Below are positions 1 to 8,155 of a stretch of DNA of 64,000 nt, piece after piece; the first letter of the stretch is position 1; each line of letters starts with the position of its first letter. The notes below the pieces were generated by a model. That model was not told where the DNA came from and made no database searches. It saw only the letters and a list, made by a program, of their open reading frames with translations. The stretch is from Marinicella meishanensis (GTDB lineage: Bacteria > Pseudomonadota > Gammaproteobacteria > Xanthomonadales > Marinicellaceae). A program made the position numbers and the translations under genes. The DNA lies in contig NZ_JAIOUV010000004.1 in NCBI RefSeq assembly GCF_019931145.1, forward strand, positions 1-64,000, read 5' to 3'.

Positions 1-15
1 AAAAGAAATGATGTA

Positions 16-234
16 TTATGCATCAACTGGTGAGTCTGCCAATGCGGCATGACTCAAGTAAAAAACTCTCCGGTAAACCCGGGGCGATTCACCTTCTAAT
101 TTTCCATACTTAATTTTTGAAATAGTAAGAATTACTTGAGAAAGTGGTTTCCGGAGTAACAAAGTAGTTATTAATACAGTAGCAGGCCACGCCAAAGAAC
201 TAATTATTGATGCTGTCCACTCAAGGAGTGTCAT
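16..234 (-). CDS. Small hypothetical membrane protein
   Basis: This is a 72-residue frame starting at ATG 234 and stopping at TAA 18-16. Residues about 8-27 form one hydrophobic segment, followed by a basic RKPLSQ stretch and KIKYGKLEGE. That layout resembles the N-terminal part of longer one-helix proteins with a 'LLLRKPL...KYG-E' start, so it may be a truncated copy. The surrounding DNA is clearly more A+T-rich than the arginine genes next to it, which hints at an accessory or decaying locus. No function can be assigned. The start has no strong ribosome site. Confidence 0.45.
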   Translation of the reverse strand: MTLLEWTASIISSLAWPATVLITTLLLRKPLSQVILTISKIKYGKLEGESPRVYRRVFYLSHAALADSPVDA

Positions 235-342
235 TAAAATTCCCCAACTAAAAATATAATTTTTTCACACGTTTTTAAATGTACCATAAAAAATTAACAA
301 AAAAGACATCATTTCACAATATAACACTTAATGCACACAAAA

Positions 343-372
343 TGGATCCCCGGGTCAAGCCCGAGGATGACG
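343..372. repeat. Dispersed palindromic repeat, copy 1
   Basis: The unit TGGATCCCCGGGTCAAGCCC continues into GAGGATGACG. Its arms CCCCGGG and CCCGAGG can form a 7-bp hairpin with one G-U pair. A second copy in the opposite orientation lies at 23395-23424. This one sits just downstream of argH in the minus-strand direction, so it may act as the 3' end structure of the arginine operon. Confidence 0.6.
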
Positions 373-433
373 GTTTGATTGGTTTATCACAGCCACATGG
401 TTAATTCCCATTAATCACAGTGGTGATGACACC

Positions 434-1777
434 CTATTGAGTAAGCCCCTCCAATCGCTCCTCCAAAATCTCCAAGCCCAAATTTGCGGCGCCGCCGAGG
501 GACACGCGGGCTTGGATGGATTGTTCGGGGGTGATGGGGGTTTGGCCGTCTTTGGAGGCGAGGTAGGCGTCGCGGAAGCTTTGGCCTTGTTGGACTTGGG
601 CCAGGGCTTGGTCGGTGGCCATCATTGCGGGGGTGATGGCGGCTTGCATGATATCGGTATTGAACACCAGGGCTTCGAGCAGGCCAGGCAACAGGACGAA
701 GGTGTCGCGGGTGGCTTTGAGGCCTTTGATCAAGGGTTCTTTGGACAATTGCAGGTCGCGTTGGTAGCCGCTGGGCAGAGACAGCAGGGCATGCACCTGG
801 GCGGCGGCGCCGTCGACCACGGCTTGGCTGGCGCGCATGATTTCGACCACATCGGGGTTGTTCTTATTCGGCATGATGGAGGAGCCGGTGGTGTGGGTGT
901 TTTTCAGGCCGATGAAATTGAACTCCTGGGTCATGAACAGGCTCAGGTCCCAAGAAAAACGGCGCACATCAGACATCAAATAAGACAGCTGGTGCAGCAC
1001 CATCAGTTCGTACTTGCCACGCGAGTTTTGTGCGGCAACGGGATTGACCTGCACCCGCGACAGGCCCATGGCCGCGGCGGTCAATTCCCGGGCCAAGGGC
1101 AATGGCACACCAAAACCGGCGGCGGTGCCCAAGGGTGAGGCATCAAGCAGCTCGCCGAGTGCATTGAGCTGTTGCAGGTCATCGAGCAAGCCTTCGGCAA
1201 AGCCGAGCAACCACACCGCGACCGTGGTCGGCATCGCCCGTTGCAGATGGGTGTAACCTGGCATCAGGGTGTCCGTGTGGTCCTTGGCCAGGTTCAGCAA
1301 AGTGTCGATCACCGCCACCACTTCACCTTTCAGTCCGCCCATCTGGTCTTTCATGAACAACCGGAGACAGGTCAGCACCTGGTCGTTCCTTGAACGGCCG
1401 GTGTGGGCTTTCTTGCCCAGTTCGCCCAGTTGTTCGGTGAGGCAGAACTCGATGGCTGAATGGCCGTCTTCAAAGCGGCTGTCCAGCACAAACTCCTGCT
1501 TGATGAAAGCCTGTTGCAGTTGGGCCAAGGCGGCCTCGAATTGGCTCAAGTCAGCGGCGCTGATCAGCTCAATGGCGGCCAGGCCTTTGAGGTGGGCCAG
1601 CGTGCCCTGGATGTCATACAGGAATAAGGCTTGGTCCAGTTCGACGTCGGCCCCGGCCAGGTAAGCCATGACTTCCGGTGGCAGGGTGTTTTCTTGGGCT
1701 GACCACAGCACCGCATCGAGTGTTTGTGTGGTTTGGCTTGATTGGTTGGAGGTTTGAAGCGTTTTGGGGTTCATCAT
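434..1777 (-). CDS. argH: Argininosuccinate lyase
   Basis: This 447-residue enzyme catalyses the last step of arginine synthesis, splitting argininosuccinate into arginine and fumarate in the cytoplasm. The family motifs are present: GKKAHTGRSRNDQV near the N-terminus, MPGYTHLQRAMP, and the signature GSSIMPNKNNPD that carries the catalytic serine loop. The start is ATG 1777 (or 1774), because the argC stop overlaps it as ATGATGA; the frame upstream is just argC read in another phase. The sequence resembles the Xanthomonadales form rather than the E. coli form. It is the last gene of the arginine operon. Confidence 0.95.
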   Translation of the reverse strand: MMNPKTLQTSNQSSQTTQTLDAVLWSAQENTLPPEVMAYLAGADVELDQALFLYDIQGTLAHLKGLAAIELISAADLSQFEAALAQLQQAFIKQEFVLDSRFEDGHSAIEFCLTEQLGELGKKAHTGRSRNDQVLTCLRLFMKDQMGGLKGEVVAVIDTLLNLAKDHTDTLMPGYTHLQRAMPTTVAVWLLGFAEGLLDDLQQLNALGELLDASPLGTAAGFGVPLPLARELTAAAMGLSRVQVNPVAAQNSRGKYELMVLHQLSYLMSDVRRFSWDLSLFMTQEFNFIGLKNTHTTGSSIMPNKNNPDVVEIMRASQAVVDGAAAQVHALLSLPSGYQRDLQLSKEPLIKGLKATRDTFVLLPGLLEALVFNTDIMQAAITPAMMATDQALAQVQQGQSFRDAYLASKDGQTPITPEQSIQARVSLGGAANLGLEILEERLEGLTQ

Positions 1778-2751
1778 ATTATTCCGGTAAAGGCTTGGGT
1801 TTGGTGGCTGGCGGCCAAGGCCAGGTTCATGTTTTGCACGGCTTGGGTGGCCGCACCTTTGAGCAGGTTGTCCAGACAGACGTTCAACACCAGGTGGCCC
1901 GGCTCGGCCTGGGAGGCGGCAAAGCCACCGATGATCACACCGTGCTGTTGGGCGATTTGTTGGACCTCTGGGGCGGTGGTTTGCACCTGGATCAAGGGGC
2001 AATCGGCGTAGAACTGTTGGTAGATCTTGAACAGTTCTTCGGCGGTCAACGTCAAATTCAGTTTTCCAGACAAAGTCAGGTGGATGCCGCGAAAATGCGC
2101 CGCCACGTGGGGCATGAAACGGATCGGTCGCCCCAGCACCCGGGTCACTTCCCGCTCATGGGTGTGGTCGGTGGGCTTGTAGGCCAACAGGTTATCGGCC
2201 AAGCGCTTGGGGTTGTTTTTGTCCGAAGGCGTGGTGCCAGCCCCGCTGTAACCCGACACCCCAAAGGCGGTCGGCACATCGTGATCGTTGTCTTGCAGGT
2301 AGGGCAACAAGGGGTACCAACCCAATTGCAATCCGGTGGCATAACAACCGGGGTTGGCGATCAGGCGCGCGATGGCCAGGGACTGTTCACAGGTCTCGGG
2401 TTGACCATAGGTCCAATCATCATCAAAGCGGTGGTCGGCACTGAGGTCGATGATCAGGGTCCTCGGGGCCATTTGTTGCCACAGCGCCGTGTGCTGTTTG
2501 GCAAGGCCATCGGGCAAGGCCACAAACAACACGTCCAAGTCATGGTTTGGCAGGTCTGCAATTGGTCCATCGGCATACGCCAAATGCGGGTCGGAAAAGC
2601 CAGCCACCATCTGCTGCACCGGCTTACCGGCGTGTGAACGCGAGTAGGCGGCGACCAATTGCACCTGTGGGTGTGCATCCAGCAATTGAATCAACTCCAC
2701 CCCAACATGGCCGCGGGCGCCCAAGATGGCGGCTTTGATCGGCTCAGCCAT
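1774..2751 (-). CDS. argC: N-acetyl-gamma-glutamyl-phosphate reductase
   Basis: This 325-residue NADPH-dependent reductase converts N-acetylglutamyl phosphate to the semialdehyde, the third step of arginine synthesis. The nucleotide-binding glycine pattern GARGHVG is at residues 11-17. The active-site cysteine lies in NPGCYATG (Cys136). The ATG at 2751 overlaps the end of the upstream synthase/kinase gene by 8 bases, and its stop overlaps argH, so translation is probably coupled on both sides. Confidence 0.95.
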   Translation of the reverse strand: MAEPIKAAILGARGHVGVELIQLLDAHPQVQLVAAYSRSHAGKPVQQMVAGFSDPHLAYADGPIADLPNHDLDVLFVALPDGLAKQHTALWQQMAPRTLIIDLSADHRFDDDWTYGQPETCEQSLAIARLIANPGCYATGLQLGWYPLLPYLQDNDHDVPTAFGVSGYSGAGTTPSDKNNPKRLADNLLAYKPTDHTHEREVTRVLGRPIRFMPHVAAHFRGIHLTLSGKLNLTLTAEELFKIYQQFYADCPLIQVQTTAPEVQQIAQQHGVIIGGFAASQAEPGHLVLNVCLDNLLKGAATQAVQNMNLALAASHQTQAFTGII

Positions 2752-4159
2752 GACTTTGCTCCGGCAATGGGGTTGCTGCGCCTTCCCAGCCCGAATCTTC
2801 GGTGAAGGCCTGCTGCAAACAGTGTAAGGACTCCTGGGGGCTCAAACCACAGGCAAAGCCCACCCAATCGTTGTCTGTAGGCTTGGTTTTTACCTGTGCC
2901 GACTTCATGGACGCATCCGCTTGTTTGAAATACCAGGTGTTGATCTCGTTGTGGGCGCGGGAGCGCCAATACAGTTGTGGGTGGTTGTGCTTGATCTGCT
3001 GCCACAAGGTGGCGGCCAAGCCTTCACCGCGGGCTTCGCGGGTCACGGCAAATTTGTGCAGGTATGCATGGCCATGCTCGCCTGCGGTGATCAAAGCCGC
3101 GGCCCGGCCCGATTCGGCGATGTACACCTTCTTGATGGGCAGACCACCCAAGAATCCGGCTCGAAAGGTGCGGCCAAAGGCGTTTTGCAGAATGCCGACC
3201 AATTGCTGTTGCAAAAACGGTGTCAGGGTGTCGTGTTCGGTGATGCGTTCACCGAGGTTGATGAAGGTGCCAGCCCCTTGGTGGGTGAACAACTCACGGG
3301 CCAGGTTCTTACTCGACGTGATCGACACCGAATGGCCCGGGCCCATGGGCTCGAGCAATTCTTTGATCTGGGTCAGCTTCAGTTGCATGCCAGAGTGCAC
3401 CCAGTCTTGTTGCATCAACTGTTCGAAATCGTTGTGCAACTGAATCGCCGAAATGATCTGGTCATTGGCATCCAACACCCCACCGGTGGGGGTGACGAAG
3501 ATGATTTTGTGCGGATTGACCTGCCACACCAGTTCGCGGGTGGCGACATCGGCGTTGATGTTCAACACCTGGCCGCTGCTGGTTTCACCCAAACAACTGA
3601 GCACCGGAATGGCGCCGCTGTGCAAAGCCTGTTTGATCGGTGACAGGTGGATCTTCGATACCGAACCGACCAGGCCATACTCGGCCTCATCCAGGTATTC
3701 GCTTTCGAACACCCCGTGCACCACACCGCTGGCCCGCACGCCTTGTTGTTCCAAAGCCGCCACCAACTGTTGGTTGACCTGATACATGATCGGCCGAATC
3801 ACCGCCATGCTGGCCGCATCGGTGACGCGGATGCCGGCTTTTTTCTGACTGTCGATGCCGGCCGCCGCCAAACCCTGGTCCAGCTGCACCCCGGCACCGT
3901 GCACCACAATGGGGGCCAGGCCCAGATTGGCCAACAAGGCCAACGACTCGGCCAGCTGCTCCAATTCTTGGTCCAAAATGCCGCCGCCGACTTTGACCAC
4001 CGCAAAACGCATCTCGTCTTGACTGTGGTAGCGGTTCAAATAATGCCGCGCTTCCTGGCTGTTGGTCAGCTGCAACAGCGCGCTCTGTAAAATGGCCTGG
4101 TGGTTGGCCGCCTGACTCAGGTGTTTGGCCTGATTCAGTTGTTTAGAATTCGATTTCAT
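2744..4159 (-). CDS. argB: Bifunctional N-acetylglutamate kinase/synthase
   Basis: This is a 471-residue fusion. The N-terminal amino-acid-kinase domain (about 51-290, with VVKVGGG at 55-60) phosphorylates N-acetylglutamate. The C-terminal GNAT-type domain (about 295-440) makes N-acetylglutamate from acetyl-CoA and glutamate. Xanthomonadales carry this vertebrate-like NAGS-K arrangement in place of separate argA and argB. The start is ATG 4159: its ATGA overlaps the argE stop, and the longer open frame upstream lies inside argE. In the Xanthomonas homologue arginine feedback acts on this protein; that is family knowledge, not visible here. Confidence 0.9.
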   Translation of the reverse strand: MKSNSKQLNQAKHLSQAANHQAILQSALLQLTNSQEARHYLNRYHSQDEMRFAVVKVGGGILDQELEQLAESLALLANLGLAPIVVHGAGVQLDQGLAAAGIDSQKKAGIRVTDAASMAVIRPIMYQVNQQLVAALEQQGVRASGVVHGVFESEYLDEAEYGLVGSVSKIHLSPIKQALHSGAIPVLSCLGETSSGQVLNINADVATRELVWQVNPHKIIFVTPTGGVLDANDQIISAIQLHNDFEQLMQQDWVHSGMQLKLTQIKELLEPMGPGHSVSITSSKNLARELFTHQGAGTFINLGERITEHDTLTPFLQQQLVGILQNAFGRTFRAGFLGGLPIKKVYIAESGRAAALITAGEHGHAYLHKFAVTREARGEGLAATLWQQIKHNHPQLYWRSRAHNEINTWYFKQADASMKSAQVKTKPTDNDWVGFACGLSPQESLHCLQQAFTEDSGWEGAATPLPEQSHG

Positions 4160-5271
4160 GACAACAATCCTGCATACAATTGATAACATTGGTGTAACTG
4201 CGCCACAGCCACCCATTCGTCGGTGGTGTGCGCCTGGGCAATGTCGCCCGGTCCCAGCACCAGGGCCGGCACCCCGGCTTGGCTGAATAAGGCCGCCTCG
4301 GTCCAAAAATCCACCGGCGCACCGATGGGCAAGTCATGGGCCTGACAGTACTGCTGGGACTGCTCGGCCAAAGCCTGGTTTTCCGGCAAGGACGGCGCCA
4401 TCAGGGTGGTGTGCCATTGGGCTTCCAGGGCTTTTGCGATCAACTGCGCATAAACCTGTTCAGAGGACTGGCCGGCTGGCACCCGCACGCTGAAGCCCAA
4501 TTGGCATTGTTCGGCGATCATGTTGTTCTTCTCGCCGCCTTGGATGTAACCCAGGTTGAAACAAATACCGGCTGGGTTGTCTGCCGTTTGTTCGGTGGCC
4601 GCCATGGCAGTGGCTTGCTGCAGCCAAGCGCTGGCTTGGTGCACCGCATTGCCGGTCAAGGCCCCAACCGATGATGAATGACCACTGATGCCACTGAACT
4701 GACCATGGGCCGAGACGTATCCCCGGTGTTGCAACACCGCCTGACACCCGGTGGGCTCGGCCACCACCACCTGCTGAAACACCGACAGGTCGTGATCGAG
4801 GATGAACTGTTCCACACAGCAGGCGTTGGTGCCCTCCTCGTCGGTGGTGAACAACACCGCCATCGGCTGTTCAGCCGTCTCGGCCAAGGCCATCAAGCAG
4901 GCCGCTGCGCCCTTGATGTCGCACACACCGCGCCCGAAATAGCGACCATCGACTTGGGTCAAGGTGAATGGATCGTGGGTCCAACCACCGCTCACCGGCA
5001 CCGTGTCCAGGTGCACGTTGAACAGCACGTCTGGCTGACCGCGCAGCGCGTAAAACGCCACCCGACCCTGACCGAAATCGGCCATGGTCACGGTGAAGCC
5101 CTGGCCTTTGAAAAACGCTTCCAAGGCCACGAACAAGGGATCGGTGAAAGCGATTTCACGCGGTGGGTTGCAGGTGTCGTGACTGATCAGCATGGCCAGG
5201 TGTTGCTCAATTAAATGTTGAATCGGGTCCTGGGTCGATGTCAAATCGATGTTTTTGGCGGCTTGGTTCAT
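4156..5271 (-). CDS. argE: M20 deacetylase, probably N-acetyl-L-citrulline deacetylase
   Basis: This 371-residue zinc-dependent M20 peptidase-family deacylase has metal-ligand motifs HLDT (His87, Asp89), the CDIKGA motif (Asp118) and the TTDEEGT glutamates (145-146). Elsewhere ArgE removes acetate from N-acetylornithine. Because the operon encodes an N-acetylornithine carbamoyltransferase, the substrate here is most likely N-acetylcitrulline, as in Xanthomonas. That substrate choice is inferred from context. The gene overlaps argG (ATGA) upstream and argAB (ATGA) downstream. Confidence 0.88.
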   Translation of the reverse strand: MNQAAKNIDLTSTQDPIQHLIEQHLAMLISHDTCNPPREIAFTDPLFVALEAFFKGQGFTVTMADFGQGRVAFYALRGQPDVLFNVHLDTVPVSGGWTHDPFTLTQVDGRYFGRGVCDIKGAAACLMALAETAEQPMAVLFTTDEEGTNACCVEQFILDHDLSVFQQVVVAEPTGCQAVLQHRGYVSAHGQFSGISGHSSSVGALTGNAVHQASAWLQQATAMAATEQTADNPAGICFNLGYIQGGEKNNMIAEQCQLGFSVRVPAGQSSEQVYAQLIAKALEAQWHTTLMAPSLPENQALAEQSQQYCQAHDLPIGAPVDFWTEAALFSQAGVPALVLGPGDIAQAHTTDEWVAVAQLHQCYQLYAGLLS

Positions 5272-6470
5272 GAGGCCCTCCTGACTTGGTTGACCAGGGT
5301 CGCGCCCTGGCCGGTGAGTTTGATGAAGCCCAAGGCCTCTTCCGGGGTCCAGTCACAGGACTGCGCATAGACCGCTTGGGGCGCTTGGATGATGTACGGT
5401 GAATCCACCGCGGTGGCCAACAGGCTGCCACCGGCCGAAGACAGGGTAACGGTGCCAGTGACATGAGACTGGGAATGCTGCAAGTAGGCTTCCAGATCGA
5501 GCTTGTGCGGCTCATAGAAAAAGCCTTGATACACCAGCTCGCCCCAGCGTTCGGCCACTTGGGTGCGGAATTGGTTTTGGAATTTGGAGTTGACCAAGTC
5601 TTCCAAGGCCTTGTGCGCTTGCATCAGACCATCGATGCCGGGACACTCAAACACGATTCGCCCTTTCAAACCAACGCTGACATCACCGGTGTAAATGTGG
5701 CGGCCAATGCCACAAGCGGCCAACTGCTGGTTCAAGGTGTGCAACAACTCTGGACCGGCCATGGACTGGCCATTGAGCGCGGAGGCCACACCCTGTTCAA
5801 AGGTCAAGGTCCAGCTTTGGGGTTCGGCGGGCCAATCGGCTTTGGCTTTGACCCAGCAGGCACTTTCGGGTCCGGGTGGATCAAAGGTGTCAATCTCACT
5901 GCCCGAAATGGTCACGCCCAACATGTTTTCGTTGATCGAATACTTTTGGTGTTGCGCCGACATGGCAAAGCCAGCCTGCTGCAACACCGCCAATTCATGG
6001 TCCCGAACATTACCTTGGATCTCGGCTTGCAAATCCCGAATCGGGGCGATGATCTGGTAATCACCCAGCGAGTGCACGGTTTGATCAAAACGGAACTGAT
6101 CGTTGCCCATGGCGGTGCAACCGTGGGCAAAATACGGGGTGTTCAGCTGATCGCACAACTGTAAGCAAAGGCTGACAATCACATAGCGATCTGAACACAG
6201 CAAAGGGTATTCACCGCGCATGCGGGCTTTGGACCAGATCAGGGGTTTGACGAATTGGTCCCAGATGGCTTGTTGGGCATTGAGTGTGTGGTGCTCGGTT
6301 GCGCCCAAGGCCAGAGCCCGTTGTTCGATGGCATGCAGCTCGTCGGCGTCGATGCCGCCGGCGTCGACCAGCACGGTGTGCACTTGGCGGCCTTGTTGCA
6401 CCAAATGATGCAGGCAGTAAGAGGTGTCCAGTCCGCCGGAAAAGGCCAGTACAATGGTTTTGGATTTCAT
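5268..6470 (-). CDS. argG: Argininosuccinate synthase
   Basis: This 400-residue ATP-dependent ligase joins citrulline and aspartate. The N-terminal PP-loop AFSGGLDTS (residues 9-17) binds ATP, and the DRYV and HGCTAMGND stretches are also typical. The ATG at 6470 overlaps the argF' stop as ATGA, and the stop overlaps the argE start the same way. It sits second in the operon, between the carbamoyltransferase and the deacetylase that together supply citrulline. Confidence 0.94.
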   Translation of the reverse strand: MKSKTIVLAFSGGLDTSYCLHHLVQQGRQVHTVLVDAGGIDADELHAIEQRALALGATEHHTLNAQQAIWDQFVKPLIWSKARMRGEYPLLCSDRYVIVSLCLQLCDQLNTPYFAHGCTAMGNDQFRFDQTVHSLGDYQIIAPIRDLQAEIQGNVRDHELAVLQQAGFAMSAQHQKYSINENMLGVTISGSEIDTFDPPGPESACWVKAKADWPAEPQSWTLTFEQGVASALNGQSMAGPELLHTLNQQLAACGIGRHIYTGDVSVGLKGRIVFECPGIDGLMQAHKALEDLVNSKFQNQFRTQVAERWGELVYQGFFYEPHKLDLEAYLQHSQSHVTGTVTLSSAGGSLLATAVDSPYIIQAPQAVYAQSCDWTPEEALGFIKLTGQGATLVNQVRRAS

Positions 6471-7492
6471 GATGGTTCCTGTGTTTTGATTGATTGGTTC
6501 ATTAAATTCAGCATCAGCGCTTTTTGCACATGCAAGCGGTTTTCGGCCTCTTCCAGCGCCACGCAGTAGTCGGCATCCATCACCTCATCGGTGGCTTTGA
6601 CGTTGCGGCGCAAGGGCAAACAGTGGCTGAATTTGGCCTGGTTGGTCAGCGCCATCTTGGCGCCGTCAACGATGAAGTGTTTGAACGGTTCACGGTGTTT
6701 GAACTCGGTTTCCGGATCACCGTAAAACGGCAGTGCGCCCCAGCTCTTGGCATAAACAAAATCGGCGTCTTGGTAGGCCGCTTTGATGTCGTGGGTAACG
6801 GTGAAACTGGCGCCATGGGCAGCGCATTGGGCCTGGGCCGTGGCCAGGTAATGGTCATCCAGCAGGTAGTGTTCATTGGGACACAGCAAGGTCACATCCA
6901 TGCCAAACTTCGAGGTCATCAACAAAGCCGAGTTGGCCACCGCGGTGTTCAGGGGTTTGGGGTGGTAGGTCCAGGTCAGCAGGAATTTTTTCTGCTTGAC
7001 TTGTTTCAGGTGGTTTTTGATGGTCATCATCAGCGCCAACTCCTGGCAAGGGTGGACGATGGTTTCCATGTTGATCACCGGGACCGCAGCGTGGGCCGCC
7101 AGGGCTTTGATGGTGGCATCCTGGCGATCAATGGACCAATCCTGGAATTGGGGAAAGGCGCGAATGGCGATCATATCCACATAGGACGACAACACCCCGG
7201 CCACTTCGGCGATGTGTTCTTCCGCGGCGCCATCCATAACCACGCCTGGCTCGAACTCAATGCCCCAGGCGTCTTTACCGGGTTGTAACACGATGGCGGT
7301 GCCGCCCAGTTGTTGCATGCCCAACTCAAATGAAGTCCGCGTGCGCATCGAAGGGTTGAGGAACAGCAAGGCAATGGATTGGCCATGCAGGTGATTTTGG
7401 ATCGGCTGTTGTTTGAGGTAGCCGGCATCGGCCAACAAGCCCTCAAGGTCCGCTTGGGACCAGTCTTCGGTGCTGAGAAAGTGCTTTATCAT
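6467..7492 (-). CDS. argF': N-acetylornithine carbamoyltransferase
   Basis: This 341-residue transcarbamylase acts on N-acetylornithine and gives N-acetylcitrulline. The carbamoyl-phosphate motif SMRTRT is at residues 48-53. The acetyl-ornithine-type features are present: KDAWGIEF, the kink EEHIAEV with a glutamate at position 92 (Glu92 is the specificity residue in the X. campestris enzyme), WTYHPKPLNTAVANSAL, CLPLRRNVKATD and ENRLHVQKA. Ordinary ornithine carbamoyltransferases lack these. It is the first structural gene of the operon. An AGGAAA ribosome site precedes ATG 7492, and the attenuator ends about 40 bases upstream. Confidence 0.94.
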   Translation of the reverse strand: MIKHFLSTEDWSQADLEGLLADAGYLKQQPIQNHLHGQSIALLFLNPSMRTRTSFELGMQQLGGTAIVLQPGKDAWGIEFEPGVVMDGAAEEHIAEVAGVLSSYVDMIAIRAFPQFQDWSIDRQDATIKALAAHAAVPVINMETIVHPCQELALMMTIKNHLKQVKQKKFLLTWTYHPKPLNTAVANSALLMTSKFGMDVTLLCPNEHYLLDDHYLATAQAQCAAHGASFTVTHDIKAAYQDADFVYAKSWGALPFYGDPETEFKHREPFKHFIVDGAKMALTNQAKFSHCLPLRRNVKATDEVMDADYCVALEEAENRLHVQKALMLNLMNQSIKTQEPS

Positions 7493-7530
7493 CGTTTTTC
7501 CTGTCTTGATAAAGCCAAAAAGCGCGGGTA

Positions 7531-7562
7531 TTAAAAAACCCGGCTCTTTGGCCGGGTTTTTA
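7531..7562 (-). terminator. Intrinsic attenuator terminator before argF'
   Basis: Read on the minus strand, the arms CCCGGC and GCCGGG (7556-7551 and 7544-7539) enclose the loop CAAAGA. The stem is extended by an A-run paired with a U-run, and U-rich sequence follows directly. This is a canonical Rho-independent terminator. It lies between a short arginine-rich leader frame and argF', where it would stop transcription of the whole operon. Confidence 0.88.
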
Positions 7563-7602
7563 AAATTCTTGTTTTACTGAATCACACGCCTAACCAAAGA
7601 GC
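7543..7602 (-). promoter_or_regulatory. Antiterminator pairing of the arginine attenuator
   Basis: The leader segment GCUCUUUGG (7602-7594) is perfectly complementary over 9 bases to CCAAAGAGC (7551-7543), which forms the loop and part of both arms of the terminator. If these pair, the terminator cannot form. The first strand lies inside the last codons of the leader peptide, so a ribosome that reaches the leader stop codon would mask it and allow termination, while a ribosome stalled upstream on arginine codons would leave it free. Confidence 0.75.
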
Positions 7603-7703
7603 TCCATACGCTTTACCGGACGGCGACGACGAACAACCACAGCACTGTTCACAGTGTTGTTTTGAATGGATTTCAGGTTTTGTTCGAAGTTGTGTTTCAT
7701 CAT
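7590..7703 (-). CDS. Arginine leader peptide (attenuator)
   Basis: This 37-codon frame starts at ATG 7703 (a second ATG follows at 7700) and ends at TAG 7592-7590. It contains four consecutive arginine codons at 25-28 (CGT CGT CGC CGT) and another at 32, in the context AVVVRRRRPVKRMELFG. It lies about 100 bases upstream of argF', immediately before an intrinsic terminator. A CACTG-TGAA-CAGTG hairpin (7656-7643) lies just before the arginine run and could serve as a pause site. The ribosome site is weak. The composition and position match amino-acid operon leader peptides; the gene was read directly from the sequence because it is very short. Confidence 0.8.
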   Translation of the reverse strand: MMKHNFEQNLKSIQNNTVNSAVVVRRRRPVKRMELFG

Positions 7704-7725
7704 GTTTTTGTGTTCACTTGGGCGT

Positions 7726-7755
7726 AAAGTAACATGCTTTGAAAGTCAATGGCAA
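7726..7755 (-). promoter_or_regulatory. Candidate arginine operon promoter
   Basis: On the minus strand TTGCCA (7755-7750) is followed after 18 bases by TACTTT (7731-7726). An overlapping TTGACT also occurs (7749-7744). Transcription would begin about 15 bases before the leader ATG. The -10 match is poor. No sequence resembling a paired ARG box was seen near it. Confidence 0.3.
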
Positions 7756-7859
7756 ATGTTTTTTTGTTATGGGGGTGTTTTTTTCGTTGGGGTCTTACAT
7801 ATGAGATCAGCGTTAATGATCTTCATCCTTGCATCTGAGATGTTATCTGCGTGTCATGT

Positions 7860-8130
7860 TGTAGATTCCTGCTTGTGCAGGAATGACGTATGAGAAGGAA
7901 CTTGCCCTTGTGAACCCATAAAGAGAAAGAACCCGTCATTCCGACCGAGTGAAACGAGTGGAGAAATTTCATTAAGCATGCACCTTACTCAGACAGTTAT
8001 ACATATTATTGGTCATATCCCTCGCCTCCATGGACGGAGGTGTGCCGTGTGAGCAGGACGCTGAAACGGCCGCCACATGGATGTGGGTGTGTCGTGCAAA
8101 TTTGGAATGACAACGGCCGACTGCACCCGG
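7860..8130. repeat. Intergenic cluster of dispersed repeats
   Basis: The 450-base gap between the arginine leader and the GNAT gene holds no convincing gene. It contains a perfect hairpin ATTCCTGC-TTGT-GCAGGAAT (7865-7884), the element CGTCATTCCGACCGAGTGAA continuing to about 7970, and a weaker GGAATGACAACGGCC at about 8105. Elements beginning GTCATTCC are scattered in many bacterial genomes. These may be transcription-end structures. Confidence 0.5.
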
Positions 8131-8155
8131 GATGACTTCACTTTTTGTTCAATGT

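Noticed and set aside
437-1138. Long open frame on the plus strand opposite argH, and similar frames opposite argC, argE, argG, clpB and argS
   Set aside because: They are mirror images of well-supported genes, arise from the codon pattern of the real strand, lack ribosome sites and show no recognisable protein features.
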